From Halobaculum saliterrae (GTDB taxonomy: Archaea; Halobacteriota; Halobacteria; Halobacteriales; Haloferacaceae): a stretch of 64,000 bases of DNA. Under the pieces are notes generated by a model, which did not search any database, had not been told where the DNA came from, and was given only the letters and a program-made list of their open reading frames with translations. The stretch lies in NCBI RefSeq assembly GCF_009831625.1, contig NZ_WUUS01000001.1, positions 537,493-601,492 of the forward strand, given 5' to 3'. Below, piece after piece: positions 25,661 through 33,756 of the stretch (within the stretch, counting starts at the first letter, position 1; each line of letters starts with the position of its first letter). Position numbers and translations under genes: made by a program.

Positions 25661-25753
25661 TCGTGGTTGGCGATCCGGTCGGACGGTCTTAATTCCCCGA
25701 CATGGACGGGAGGCGTCCGGACGCGGCCGGTGTCGGCGGTCGCGGCTGGCGCC

Positions 25754-26446
25754 TCACCGACCCTCGGCGAGTCGACTCCCGATCCGTTCCGGGAGTCCGG
25801 CGTCCGCGACCGCCGACGCGACGGCGTCGGTGTCGTACTCGACGCGCCGCTGCTCGACCGTCCGCTCGTCGACGTCGAGGAGCGCGTAGGCGGCCCGGGG
25901 GTCGCCGTCGCGCGGCTGCCCGACGCTCCCCGGATTGACGACGACGCCCTCGGGGAACACGCCGTGGTGCTGCACGTGGGTGTGTCCGAGCACCAGCGCG
26001 TCGAGGTCGCCGTCGTCGACGTCGAGCCGGTCGGCGGCACGGTCGATCAGGCCGCCGGCGAACTCCCGGGTCCGCGTGTAGTGGTCGGGATCGTCGGGGT
26101 GCCCGTGGACGACGGCGACGCGCCCGTCGGCCACCGTCCGACGCTCGGGAAGGTCGTCGAGCCACGCGATCACCCCGTCGTCGAGCGCCTCCCGCGCGTG
26201 GTCGACGCCGGCGCGGGCCATCCCGTTGAACCCGGGCGCCGAGCCGGCGGCGACCGCCCGGTCGTGGTTTCCCTGTACGGTCGGGATCGCGCGATCGCGC
26301 ACCGCGGCGACACACTCGGCGGGCCAGGGGTTGTATCCGACCACGTCGCCCGCGCAAACGATCCCGTCGACGGGCGGCATGTCGTCGAGCACCGCCTCCA
26401 GCGCGATCCGGTTGCCGTGGATGTCGGAGAGAAGGCCCAGTCGCAT
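25754..26446 (-). CDS. Metallophosphoesterase, YfcE/MJ0936 type
   Basis: A 230-residue calcineurin-fold phosphodiesterase. Metal-binding motifs appear in the standard order: LLSDIHGNRIALEAVL (DxH), VCAGDVVGYNPWPAE (GD), VQGNHDRAVA (GNHD), VVHGHPDD and VLGHTHVQHHGVF (GHTH). The C-terminus VVNPGSVGQPRDGDPRAAYAL is typical of the subgroup. Substrates of this group are cyclic nucleotides or phosphodiesters and are not predictable here. Start ATG 26446. Confidence 0.88.
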   Translation of the reverse strand: MRLGLLSDIHGNRIALEAVLDDMPPVDGIVCAGDVVGYNPWPAECVAAVRDRAIPTVQGNHDRAVAAGSAPGFNGMARAGVDHAREALDDGVIAWLDDLPERRTVADGRVAVVHGHPDDPDHYTRTREFAGGLIDRAADRLDVDDGDLDALVLGHTHVQHHGVFPEGVVVNPGSVGQPRDGDPRAAYALLDVDERTVEQRRVEYDTDAVASAVADAGLPERIGSRLAEGR

Positions 26447-26494
26447 GCGGACCGCTATGGCGTCGGGATAGGTAGGTCCGGTGCCGCGGGTCGG

Positions 26495-26899
26495 TCACCC
26501 GAGACGTCGGGCCAGATCGCGAAGTTCCGTGGCGCGGCGAACGTCGTCCCGACGGACCTGCTCACCGAGTTCGGGCTCGTCGAGCGCCTCCAGCGCCCGG
26601 ATCGCTCGCTCGATCCCCCGAATCTCCGTCACGAGTCGTTCGCCCTCCTCGACCGGGATCTCCCCGTCCTCGATCCGACGTTTCCGGCGGATCCGTGCCC
26701 GACGAAGCGAACTGAGCGTTCCCTCGATCCGCTCGCGCTGGGATTCGGGAACTGTCTCTAGTTGATCGCACTCAAACACGAACGACCGGAGATCGACCGA
26801 CTCTCCCTCGATCTCGATCTGTTCCGGGACACGCTCGCCGAGCGTCCCCGAGGCGCGACGAAGTTTTCCGAGAAGTCGGTCGCGCTCGTGCTCGTTCAC
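26495..26899 (-). CDS. DUF5788-type helical protein
   Basis: A 134-residue, charged, all-helical protein. Conserved segments are ERDRLLGKLRRASGTLGERV near the start, SFVFECDQLETVPESQRERI, and LRRARIRRKRRIEDGEIPVE followed by ERLVTEIRGIERAIRALEAL. I believe this matches the haloarchaeal DUF5788 family; no biochemical role is known. It lies upstream of the phosphoesterase on the same strand with a 48-bp gap, so the two could share a transcript. Confidence 0.7.
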   Translation of the reverse strand: MNEHERDRLLGKLRRASGTLGERVPEQIEIEGESVDLRSFVFECDQLETVPESQRERIEGTLSSLRRARIRRKRRIEDGEIPVEEGERLVTEIRGIERAIRALEALDEPELGEQVRRDDVRRATELRDLARRLG

Positions 26900-27017
26900 C
26901 GTTCACCGACCTCCCGGTGTCCACGAACGACCGCCGATCCGACACACACGGGGGTGCCCGCTCCTTCGAACTGTGACCGCTGCCCCATACTCGTGAACTA
27001 CCCCGTGAGATCAAAAC

Positions 27018-27045
27018 CGTTTGGAGCAGCGAGATACTCCAAACG
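27018..27045. promoter_or_regulatory. Perfect 9-bp inverted repeat, candidate operator of the winged-helix gene
   Basis: CGTTTGGAG (27018-27026) and CTCCAAACG (27037-27045) are perfect inverted copies 10 bp apart. The repeat ends about 46 bp before the ATG at 27092 and overlaps the probable upstream promoter elements. The adjacent gene encodes a DNA-binding protein, so autoregulation is the simplest reading. Confidence 0.6.
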
Positions 27046-27091
27046 ATCTGACACCACCACGTTTAGCCCTCCCGGGGTCGTAGCGAGGTCG

Positions 27092-27979
27092 ATGTCTCCC
27101 GCACCGCCGGAGTCGACCGCCTTCATCGACCTCGTGAGCGACTCCACTCGTCGATCGATCCTCCGTGCGCTGGCGGACGCACATGCCGAGGCGCCGACGG
27201 ACCCGTGGCTTGCGTACAGCGACCTCCGGGACGCTGTCAGCGTTCGAGACAAGGGAAACTTCAACTACCACTTGGACCGGCTCGACGATCTGATCGTCTC
27301 GGGCGAGAGAGGGTACCGGCTGTCCCGGGTGGGGATGGCAGTCGTCTCGACACTCGCCTCCGACAGATTCGACACCGGCTGGACGTGGGGGCCGGTCGAC
27401 GCTCCCGGCGCGTGTTACCGCTGTGGCGACCCGCTCGAACTCCGATACGACGACGGAATGCTCCACGTGACTTGCGGTGACGGGAGCCACGCGATCCCGC
27501 TGTCGGTATGGCCGAGCCTCCTCGCGGGTGCCGGCGACGATGGTCACGATGCCAACGCCGATGACTGGGGGTCCGACGAGGTGGTCGAACGGGTCGCCCT
27601 ACTGGTCAACCGATACGGGGAAGAGCTCCGCCACGGAATCTGTGCGGACTGTCACGGACGCGTCGATCCAGCCGTCGAACCCCATCCGGAGGAGGATTGT
27701 TATCATCTCGCCGGTCGCTGCGAGCGGTGCGGCTTCGCACACGGCACGTACGTCGGCGCGAGCCTGATCCGACACCCGGCCGTCGTCGCGTTCACCCGAG
27801 AGCACGGCGTCGAGGTCCGCACCTGCCCGTGGTGGACGTTCGACTGGTGTGCGCCCGGAAGCGAGACAGTGGTCGAAACCGACCCGCTCCACCTTCGCAT
27901 CGATATCAGACTCGGCTCCGAGGAACTCTCACTCGTCGTCGACGACGAGGGATCGGTCGTCTCGACCGTGCGATCGTAG
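27092..27979 (+). CDS. ArsR-like winged-helix regulator with a cysteine-rich C-terminal domain
   Basis: A 295-residue protein. Residues 8-90 form a winged helix: FIDLVSDSTRRSILRALADA, YSDLRDAVSVRDKGNFNYHL as the recognition region, then the wing GERGYRLSRVG. Residues 100-240 carry CxxC-type pairs (CYRCGDPLELRY, CADCHGRVD, CERCGFAHG) with nearby histidines, suggesting one or two zinc sites. The ATG at 27092 lies about 28 bp after CGTTTAGC. A perfect inverted repeat upstream is a likely binding site. The ligand and target genes are unknown; the DNA-binding domain assignment is firm. Confidence 0.8.
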   Translation: MSPAPPESTAFIDLVSDSTRRSILRALADAHAEAPTDPWLAYSDLRDAVSVRDKGNFNYHLDRLDDLIVSGERGYRLSRVGMAVVSTLASDRFDTGWTWGPVDAPGACYRCGDPLELRYDDGMLHVTCGDGSHAIPLSVWPSLLAGAGDDGHDANADDWGSDEVVERVALLVNRYGEELRHGICADCHGRVDPAVEPHPEEDCYHLAGRCERCGFAHGTYVGASLIRHPAVVAFTREHGVEVRTCPWWTFDWCAPGSETVVETDPLHLRIDIRLGSEELSLVVDDEGSVVSTVRS

Positions 27980-28244
27980 CGACGTTTGGGCCTTACAGCC
28001 ACAGTTCGGAGACATCATTTCGCTTCGCTCGCGGCTCACTGCGCTCGCCGGTCCCTGTCGCGGTCTCACGTCATTCGACCGCGCTCGCTCCCTGTGAGCG
28101 AAGCGGCACGGGACCGCCCCGCCGTCCTGCCGAGGACTCGTTCGCTCGCTCCCGCTCGCTTACTCGTCCTCGCTCTCTGTGGGCGGTTCGGCCCTTCGGA
28201 CCTCACCGCCGCTGTCCCGAGGAGTTCGCCTCACTCCGTTCGGC
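27980..28244. other. Gap with GCTCGC-rich low-complexity sequence
   Basis: This 265-bp convergent gap is made of repeated CGCTCGC and CGCTCACT-like words (for example CGTTCGCTCGCTCCCGCTCG near 28139). It has no supported gene. Such skewed filler is common between haloarchaeal genes and could be decayed coding sequence. Confidence 0.5.
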
Positions 28245-28829
28245 TCACTCCTCGCTCCCGTTCTCCACGGCGAAGGAACTCCCGCCGTCGCCGACGTGGG
28301 CGCCGGCGGCGCAGACGGCGTGTTCGTAGTCGAGTCCGTACGCCGTCCGTGCGGCCGCCACCGCGGTCCGGGGCTCGAACTCGAACGCCCGGGGCTCGTT
28401 CTCCTCGTACGTCGCCACGAGGTGGGGCTCGTCGACCTCGCGGACCAGCAGCGCGTCGCGGCGGACGATCCCGATATAGCCGGCGTCCTGCTCGATCACG
28501 CCCGCGACGCGCGGGGTGTCGTAGTCGTCCTTCTCGTAGTCCATCGCGTGCAGCGCCTCGACGAGCGCGTCGCGGGCGGGGTAGCCGCGGTCGTACTTCT
28601 CGGCGATCGGGTCGACGTGTGAGCCGTTGCCGATGACGGCACCCTCGCCGGCCGATCGCGCGCAGTTGTACGAGACGTACGGGTTGTCCGTCGCCGCCGC
28701 CTCGGCGGTCGGGACCACGGTGAGCGTGTCGTCGTCGCGCCGCGTCACCTTCCGGTTCGGGAACGACCGCGAGGAGACTCGGTACGCGCCGACCTTCGGA
28801 CCCACGACGACGAATCGTCCGATGTACAT
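28245..28829 (-). CDS. purO: IMP cyclohydrolase, archaeal PurO type
   Basis: A 194-residue enzyme closing FAICAR to IMP, the last step of purine synthesis in archaea. The start [20 protein letters not shown] and the following [20 protein letters not shown] are signature PurO sequence, as are [28 protein letters not shown] and the C-terminal [18 protein letters not shown]. The length is normal for the family. The ATG is at 28829; a longer upstream frame has no family similarity. A perfect palindrome overlaps the start codon. Confidence 0.93.
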   Translation of the reverse strand: MYIGRFVVVGPKVGAYRVSSRSFPNRKVTRRDDDTLTVVPTAEAAATDNPYVSYNCARSAGEGAVIGNGSHVDPIAEKYDRGYPARDALVEALHAMDYEKDDYDTPRVAGVIEQDAGYIGIVRRDALLVREVDEPHLVATYEENEPRAFEFEPRTAVAAARTAYGLDYEHAVCAAGAHVGDGGSSFAVENGSEE

Positions 28830-28843
28830 ACACGACCGTGTAT
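28828..28843. promoter_or_regulatory. Palindrome over the purO start (candidate operator)
   Basis: ATACACG-AC-CGTGTAT is a perfect 7-bp inverted repeat with a 2-bp centre that begins within the purO start codon. With the TATA-like GATATATC at 28863-28870 on the minus strand, transcription would start inside or just before it. It could be a repressor site or a hairpin affecting translation. Confidence 0.45.
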
Positions 28844-28920
28844 CATGAGTCGATAAGTAGGTGGTGATATATCCACGTGTACGGTGAAACCCGCCGCTCC
28901 ACGCCTCGCCCGCCACTGAA

Positions 28921-28930
28921 TGAACGTTCA
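28921..28930. promoter_or_regulatory. TGAACGTTCA palindrome, candidate TetR operator
   Basis: The 10-bp perfect palindrome TGAACGTTCA is followed by GAACGTTTATC, which contains another half-site and a TATA-like box. It lies 24-33 bp before the GTG of the export cluster. GAACGTTC cores are common in TetR/AcrR operators, and a TetR gene ends this cluster. Confidence 0.5.
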
Positions 28931-28953
28931 GAACGTTTATCGGGGAGGGCGAC

Positions 28954-30165
28954 GTGAACCGATCGAAACCCGTGCGAACTCCCTCAACTTCCGTCGTTGC
29001 CGTCTGTCTGGTCCTCGTCGTCGGCGGGGTCGCGGGCGTCGCCGCGCCCGCTGTCGCCGACACGTTCGTGACGATGACCTCCGACATCTCCACGGAGGAC
29101 CCGGTCCCCGAGGAGGCGTTCACCGTCACGACGACGCTGACGAACGACGACGACAGCGACGACACGTACCGCATCACCGACCTCTCGGTCGCGGAGGTCT
29201 CCGACCGCAACTACGACGAGGACGACGAGGAGTTGTCGGTTCTCGACGTTTCGGACCCGCTCGGGCCGGGCACCGAGCGGACCTACGACTTCTCAGTCAC
29301 GCTCGATGACACCGGCGAACAGACCGTCTACGTCCACGCGACGCTGCTCAACTCCCGCGGCGACCGCAAGTACATCGTCCAACCGGTGACCGTCGACGTC
29401 GACCGACCCGACCCGCAGCTCGAACTCGACGTGAGCGACGCCGTCGTCGGCGCCGAGCGGACGGTGAACGTCACCGTCGCCAACGGGCTCAACACGTCGG
29501 TCAGTCAGATCGACGTGCGTGTCGACTCCTCCTCGGACGCGCTCGCGTTCCGGACGACGGGCCGCGTTCGCCCGATGCTCGCCGACGGCGACACCGCCGT
29601 GTTCGCCTTCCCGGTGCGGGCGACCGAGGCGGGCCAGTTCCCCGTCGACGTGACGCTCAGGTACACGCTCGATGGCGACCGCCGAACCGTCACCCGGACG
29701 TTCGGCGGCGACTTCTCCGAGCCGCAAAACCCCGGGGAGATCCGGCTCACCGGGGTGAGCGTGACACGCGGCCCCGACGGCGTGCTTCAGATCGCCGGCA
29801 GCGCCGCGAACGTCGGGAGCACCGACGTGGAGAGCGTCCTCGTCAGCGTCGTCGACGGCGACGGGATTCGGGCCGCCGACCCGCAGCCCGACTACTTCGT
29901 CGGCGGCGTGGAGGGGAGCGACTTCGCCTCGTTCGACCTCAACGCCGAGCTGACCGGCGACCGAACCACGGTGCCGGTCCGCGTCGAGTACGTCGTCGAC
30001 GACGTGCGGGGCTCGTACACGACCGACGTTCGCGTGAGCCAGTCCGTGCTCGCGACGCCGACGCCCGCGCCGCAGAGCGGCGCGCTCGGCGGCCTCCCGC
30101 TGCTTCCGGCCGCGCTCGCCGTGCTCGTCGTCGTGCTCGGGGCCGTGCTCGTGCTCCGTCGCTGA
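28954..30165 (+). CDS. COG1361-type S-layer/exported domain protein, membrane-anchored
   Basis: A 403-residue protein with a Sec signal peptide ([19 protein letters not shown], cleavage after about residue 35). Repeated beta-sandwich domains follow, rich in [20 protein letters not shown] and [18 protein letters not shown] patterns. A C-terminal helix ([20 protein letters not shown]) anchors it in the membrane. The bulk faces outside. The start used is GTG 28954; GTG 28972 is possible given the TATA position. It is followed without a gap by an ABC ATPase and FtsX permease, where it may act as the extracellular partner, comparable to MacA. Confidence 0.8.
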   Translation: MNRSKPVRTPSTSVVAVCLVLVVGGVAGVAAPAVADTFVTMTSDISTEDPVPEEAFTVTTTLTNDDDSDDTYRITDLSVAEVSDRNYDEDDEELSVLDVSDPLGPGTERTYDFSVTLDDTGEQTVYVHATLLNSRGDRKYIVQPVTVDVDRPDPQLELDVSDAVVGAERTVNVTVANGLNTSVSQIDVRVDSSSDALAFRTTGRVRPMLADGDTAVFAFPVRATEAGQFPVDVTLRYTLDGDRRTVTRTFGGDFSEPQNPGEIRLTGVSVTRGPDGVLQIAGSAANVGSTDVESVLVSVVDGDGIRAADPQPDYFVGGVEGSDFASFDLNAELTGDRTTVPVRVEYVVDDVRGSYTTDVRVSQSVLATPTPAPQSGALGGLPLLPAALAVLVVVLGAVLVLRR

Positions 30166-30893
30166 TGGCGGGACCCGACGACGCTGACTCCGACGAGAGG
30201 GAAACGAACCCGGTCATCTCCGGGCACGACGTGGTGAAGGAGTACGTCACCGGCGGCGAGACCGTGCGCGCGCTTCGCGGCATCGACTTCCGGGTCGACC
30301 CCGGCGAGTTCGTCGCGATCGTCGGCCCCTCGGGGTCGGGCAAGTCCACGCTCCTGAACATGCTCGGCCTGCTCGACGTGCCGACGAGCGGGCTCGTCGA
30401 GCTGAACGGACTCGACGTGGAGACGTTCGGCGACGCCGAGCGCACTCGAAAGCGCAAGGAGACGATCGGCTTCGTCTTCCAGAGCTTCCACCTCATCCCG
30501 ACCCTGACGGCCGTCGAGAACGTCGAGGTACCGCGACTGTTGGATCGAACCCCCCGAAAGACCCGCGACGCCGCAACCGACCTGCTCGAACGCGTCGGGC
30601 TCGGCGAACGGCTCGACCACTACCCCGACGAGCTGTCCGGCGGGCAGAAGCAGCGCGTCGCCATCGCTCGCGCGCTCGTGAACGAGCCACGGCTCCTGCT
30701 GGCGGACGAGCCGACCGGGAACCTCGACCGGGACACGGGCGACCAGATCCTCGCCGAGTTCGACGAGATCACCGACGAGGGCGTCGCCGTCGTCACCGTC
30801 ACCCACGACGACTACGTCGCACAGTCCGCTGACCGCGTCGTCAACCTCATCGACGGCACCGTCCGCGAGGACGAGGAGGCGGTCACCGGATGA
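30165..30893 (+). CDS. ABC transporter ATPase, MacB/LolD type
   Basis: A 242-residue ATPase. Walker [17 protein letters not shown]-loop in [18 protein letters not shown], signature [15 protein letters not shown], Walker [12 protein letters not shown] and switch histidine in [10 protein letters not shown]. The [15 protein letters not shown] Q-loop and [10 protein letters not shown] are hallmarks of the LolCDE/MacB family. The ATG overlaps the previous stop by one base, and its stop overlaps the permease by four. It would power mechanotransmission through the FtsX-like permease rather than solute import. Confidence 0.9.
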   Translation: MAGPDDADSDERETNPVISGHDVVKEYVTGGETVRALRGIDFRVDPGEFVAIVGPSGSGKSTLLNMLGLLDVPTSGLVELNGLDVETFGDAERTRKRKETIGFVFQSFHLIPTLTAVENVEVPRLLDRTPRKTRDAATDLLERVGLGERLDHYPDELSGGQKQRVAIARALVNEPRLLLADEPTGNLDRDTGDQILAEFDEITDEGVAVVTVTHDDYVAQSADRVVNLIDGTVREDEEAVTG

Positions 30894-32071
30894 ACTTCCT
30901 CGACCGGCTGTGGGGGGCGTTCCCGGCGTTCCTCATGGCGCGCCGGAACGTGGCCCGGGCGAAGACGCGCTCGGCGCTCGCGGTCGCGGTCATCCTCATC
31001 GGCGTCGTCGCCATCGGCGCCATCGGCGCCGGCGGCGTCGCCTTCCAGGAGTCGCAGTTCGAGACCCTCGGCTCCATCGGGGCGGACATTCAGGTGTTCG
31101 CCGGCGAGGACAACGAGAACGGCCACCTCACCGCCGCCGACGTGGGGCGGATCGACCGGGTCAGCGGCCAAGCCGAGATCGTTCCGCTGAAACAGGCGAA
31201 CGCCGACGTGATCCGGGGCGGCTCGACCGCCGGAAGCGCGACGCTGTACGGCGTCGAGGAGCCGTCCGCGCTGTACGAGGTCAGCGAGGGATCGATCCCG
31301 CAGAACTGGCGGAAGGGCGTGCTCGTCGGGTCGACGCTCGCCGACCGGTACGACCTCCGACCCGGCTCGAAGGTGACGCTCCGCCGCACCGTCACCGAGG
31401 ACGGGGAGACGGTCCGCCGGACCGAGGAGTATCGCGTGACGGCCGTGCTCGCACAGGCGGGACAGGCCGACATCGCCAACCCCAACGAGGCGTTCGTGCT
31501 CCCGCCCGGCGAGTTCGACGACGACGTGTTCGCGCAGGTGATCGTCCGCTCGGACGACGCGACGACGGCCAACGAGACCGCGATGCAGATCAAGCGGACG
31601 TTCAACGGCCGCAGACAGATCGTCGCCGTCTTCGAGCGCGGCGACATCGCCGAGCAGATCGACGAGGCGTTCCGGCTGATCAACCTCTTCCTCGTCGGCA
31701 TCGGCGCCATCTCGCTGGTCGTCGCCGGCGTCTCCATCGCCAACGTGATGCTCATGTCGGCGATCGAGCGCCGCGAGGAGATCGGCGTGTTGCGCGCGGT
31801 CGGGTATCAGAAGCTCGACATCGTCCGGATCATGCTCGCGGAGGCGACGCTGCTCGGCGTCGTCGGGTCGCTGCTCGGCGGCGCCGTCACGCTCGGGATC
31901 GTCGCGGTGATCAACGACGTCCTGTTGGGGGACCCGTTCGCGTTCCCGCCGGGATCGCTCCAGTACGTCGTCGTGGGAATGGTCTTCGGCGTGATCGCGA
32001 GCCTGCTCGCGGGGATCTATCCCGCGTGGACGGCCGCCCGCGAACGGCCCGTGGAGGCGCTCCGTGGCTGA
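30890..32071 (+). CDS. FtsX/MacB-like ABC permease
   Basis: A 393-residue permease. One helix at about residues 23-45 (SALAVAVILIGVVAIGAIG) is followed by a large extracellular MacB-type periplasmic core domain (residues 48-260). The FtsX domain then has three helices (LVGIGAISLVVAGVSIANVML, LLGVVGSLLGGAVTLGIVAV and VVVGMVFGVIASLLAGIYPA). The conserved ERREEIGVLRAVG loop after helix 2 contacts the ATPase. With the upstream ATPase and exported protein it forms a likely surface-remodelling or lipoprotein/peptide export system. Confidence 0.9.
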   Translation: MNFLDRLWGAFPAFLMARRNVARAKTRSALAVAVILIGVVAIGAIGAGGVAFQESQFETLGSIGADIQVFAGEDNENGHLTAADVGRIDRVSGQAEIVPLKQANADVIRGGSTAGSATLYGVEEPSALYEVSEGSIPQNWRKGVLVGSTLADRYDLRPGSKVTLRRTVTEDGETVRRTEEYRVTAVLAQAGQADIANPNEAFVLPPGEFDDDVFAQVIVRSDDATTANETAMQIKRTFNGRRQIVAVFERGDIAEQIDEAFRLINLFLVGIGAISLVVAGVSIANVMLMSAIERREEIGVLRAVGYQKLDIVRIMLAEATLLGVVGSLLGGAVTLGIVAVINDVLLGDPFAFPPGSLQYVVVGMVFGVIASLLAGIYPAWTAARERPVEALRG

Positions 32072-32161
32072 CCGTGACGCCCTCCGGTCGTCACCGTTCC
32101 GACGACGGTTCCGCCGGCTTCGGGGAGTTCATTACCGTTCGTCCGTGAGGGGTGTCGAGGG

Positions 32162-32887
32162 ATGAGCGACGGCACCAACGGCGGATCCGACGCGGGGGAC
32201 GGCACCAACGGCGGATCCGACGCGGGGGACGCGGACGGCGTGGGTGATGAATCGGACGTGGACACGCTCATCATGGACGCGACGTACCGCGCCCTGTGTG
32301 AACACGGCTACGCCGAGTTGAGCGTCTCCCATATCGCCGCGGAGTTCGAGAAGAGCAAGTCGCTGCTGTACTACCACTACGACTCCAAGGACGACCTGAT
32401 CGCGGGGTTCCTCCGGTTCGCGGGCGATCACTTCCTGACGATGCTCGACGAGGCCGAGCGCGAGGCCGACTCCCCGGTGCAACGGATCCACGCGTTCGTC
32501 GACATCTACCTCGGGGCGGAGATGGAGGACCTGATGGCCGAGGCTCAGCGCGCGATCATCGACCTCCGGGCACAGGCGGTCTCGGAGCCCCGCTTTCGCG
32601 AGGAGTTCACGCGCATCGACGACCACCTGCGCGAGCGACTCGCGGTCGCGATCGCCGACGGCGTCGAGTCGGGAACGATCGACGGGACGATCGACCCCGA
32701 CGAGGCGGCGACGTGGCTCCTGTCGACGCTCACGGGCGCGATGCTCCAGCGCCACACCGCGGACTACGACGTGGTCACTCCGGTTCGGGAGATGCTCCAC
32801 GGCTACGTCGACGAGTTCACCCGCGCGTCTCCCGAGGCCGATCACGGCGACCCGGCCGACGGCGACCCCGACACCTCGCGGGAGTGA
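32162..32887 (+). CDS. TetR/AcrR family transcriptional regulator
   Basis: A 241-residue repressor. The first 35 residues are a glycine-rich acidic tail containing two copies of DGTNGGSDAG. The HTH covers about residues 38-82 (ATYRALCEHGYAELSVSHIA, then KSKSLLYYHYDSKDDLIAGF). The helical C-terminal ligand/dimer domain follows (FVDIYLGAEMEDLMAEAQRA). A TATA-like TCATTACC lies about 30 bp before the ATG at 32162, so it has its own promoter 90 bp behind the permease. It probably controls the export cluster through the palindrome at 28921. Confidence 0.9.
   Translation: MSDGTNGGSDAGDGTNGGSDAGDADGVGDESDVDTLIMDATYRALCEHGYAELSVSHIAAEFEKSKSLLYYHYDSKDDLIAGFLRFAGDHFLTMLDEAEREADSPVQRIHAFVDIYLGAEMEDLMAEAQRAIIDLRAQAVSEPRFREEFTRIDDHLRERLAVAIADGVESGTIDGTIDPDEAATWLLSTLTGAMLQRHTADYDVVTPVREMLHGYVDEFTRASPEADHGDPADGDPDTSRE
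32168..32227 (+). repeat. Perfect 30-bp direct duplication inside the TetR gene
   Basis: The 30-bp sequence at 32168-32197 is repeated exactly at 32198-32227, in frame, encoding DGTNGGSDAG twice. The absence of any mismatch suggests a recent slippage event in a disordered tail. Confidence 0.92.
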
Positions 32888-32931
32888 CCGGCGAGCACAG
32901 GCTTTTCACGCCGGCGGAAGTGTCATTTGTC

Positions 32932-33339
32932 ATGGCAGACGACTCGACCGAAGACTCGCCGGCGTCGACGACCACCCGCAGCCTCTCGCGCCTCGGCCGC
33001 GTACTGTTCGGCCTCGGTCTCGCGTTGCAGGCCTCGGAGGACTTCCGCGACATGGAGGACTCGATCGAGTACGCCGAGTCGGCGGGCGTGCCCGTCCCCG
33101 AACTCGCGGCCCCGTTCGCCTCGGGGATGATGCTGGTCGGCGGACTCGGGATCGCCCTCTGGCGACTTCCGCGGATCGCGACCGGCGCGGTCGTCACGTT
33201 CCTCGCGGCGGTGACGCCGACGATGCACGACTTCTGGAACGAGGAGGGCGACGCGAGCGGCGAGCGACTCGCCTTCTTCGGCAACCTCGCGATGTTCGGC
33301 GCGGCGCTGGCGTTCCTGCGGGAGGCGTACCGGTCGTAA
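32932..33339 (+). CDS. DoxX-like small membrane protein
   Basis: A 135-residue protein with a polar N-terminus of 20 residues, then four hydrophobic segments: LGRVLFGLGLALQASEDF, FASGMMLVGGLGIALW, GAVVTFLAAVTPTMHDFW and FFGNLAMFGAALAFL. The helix pattern and the PTMHDFWN motif resemble DoxX-family proteins. CTTTTC about 27 bp before the ATG at 32932 gives a leaderless start. It follows the TetR gene by 44 bp and may be under the same control. Confidence 0.75.
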   Translation: MADDSTEDSPASTTTRSLSRLGRVLFGLGLALQASEDFRDMEDSIEYAESAGVPVPELAAPFASGMMLVGGLGIALWRLPRIATGAVVTFLAAVTPTMHDFWNEEGDASGERLAFFGNLAMFGAALAFLREAYRS

Positions 33340-33475
33340 ACGCCCGATCGGGGTCCATTCAGAGTGATTCGCGAGCCGGTGCGTCCGCAGTCGGCCGGTT
33401 TCGACTTCGCAACACTCATAACTCCCAGCGACGTACGACCGATGCCGAGAGTCGGACGCGGATCGGCGACGTATC

Positions 33476-33549
33476 AGTCCATTGGGGTAGCTGGCCAATC
33501 CTGTTGCCTTCTGGGGGCAACGACCCTGGTTCGAATCCAGGATGGACTA
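33476..33549 (+). tRNA. tRNA-Gln (anticodon CUG)
   Basis: A 74-nt cloverleaf. The acceptor arm AGUCCAU pairs with AUGGACU, with discriminator A at 33549. The D arm spans 33485-33502. The anticodon arm is UUGCC/GGCAA with loop UUCUGGG, giving anticodon CUG. The T arm is CCUGG, loop UUCGAAU, CCAGG. CCA is not encoded and there is no intron. The gene stands alone, 136 bp after the DoxX-like gene. Confidence 0.93.
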
Positions 33550-33599
33550 CTTCTCTCCCGACGCTTCCGGTAGAACACGTTCGTACCGCAGTCGCGGGG

Positions 33600-33622
33600 T
33601 TTCCACACGAAACGAGGGGGTC
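33600..33622 (+). promoter_or_regulatory. Isolated ORB-like sequence downstream of tRNA-Gln
   Basis: TTTCCACACGAAACGAGGG then GGTC is a near-perfect haloarchaeal ORB (TTTCCA, CGAAACGA, GGGGGT) in the 207-bp gap between the tRNA and the next gene, 18 kb from the main origin. No AT-rich stretch or second ORB lies beside it. Confidence 0.55.
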
Positions 33623-33756
33623 TCTCCCGTTCTCGATCCGGCGTCGCTCTTCGTGGGTGCGACCGTCCTCGGCACACCGGCCGCTGTCGGTCCCCCCCGT
33701 GCCCTCGTTGTCTCGCCGTCCCCGATCGATTTACGTTCCCGACGTCACGTCCGCGC

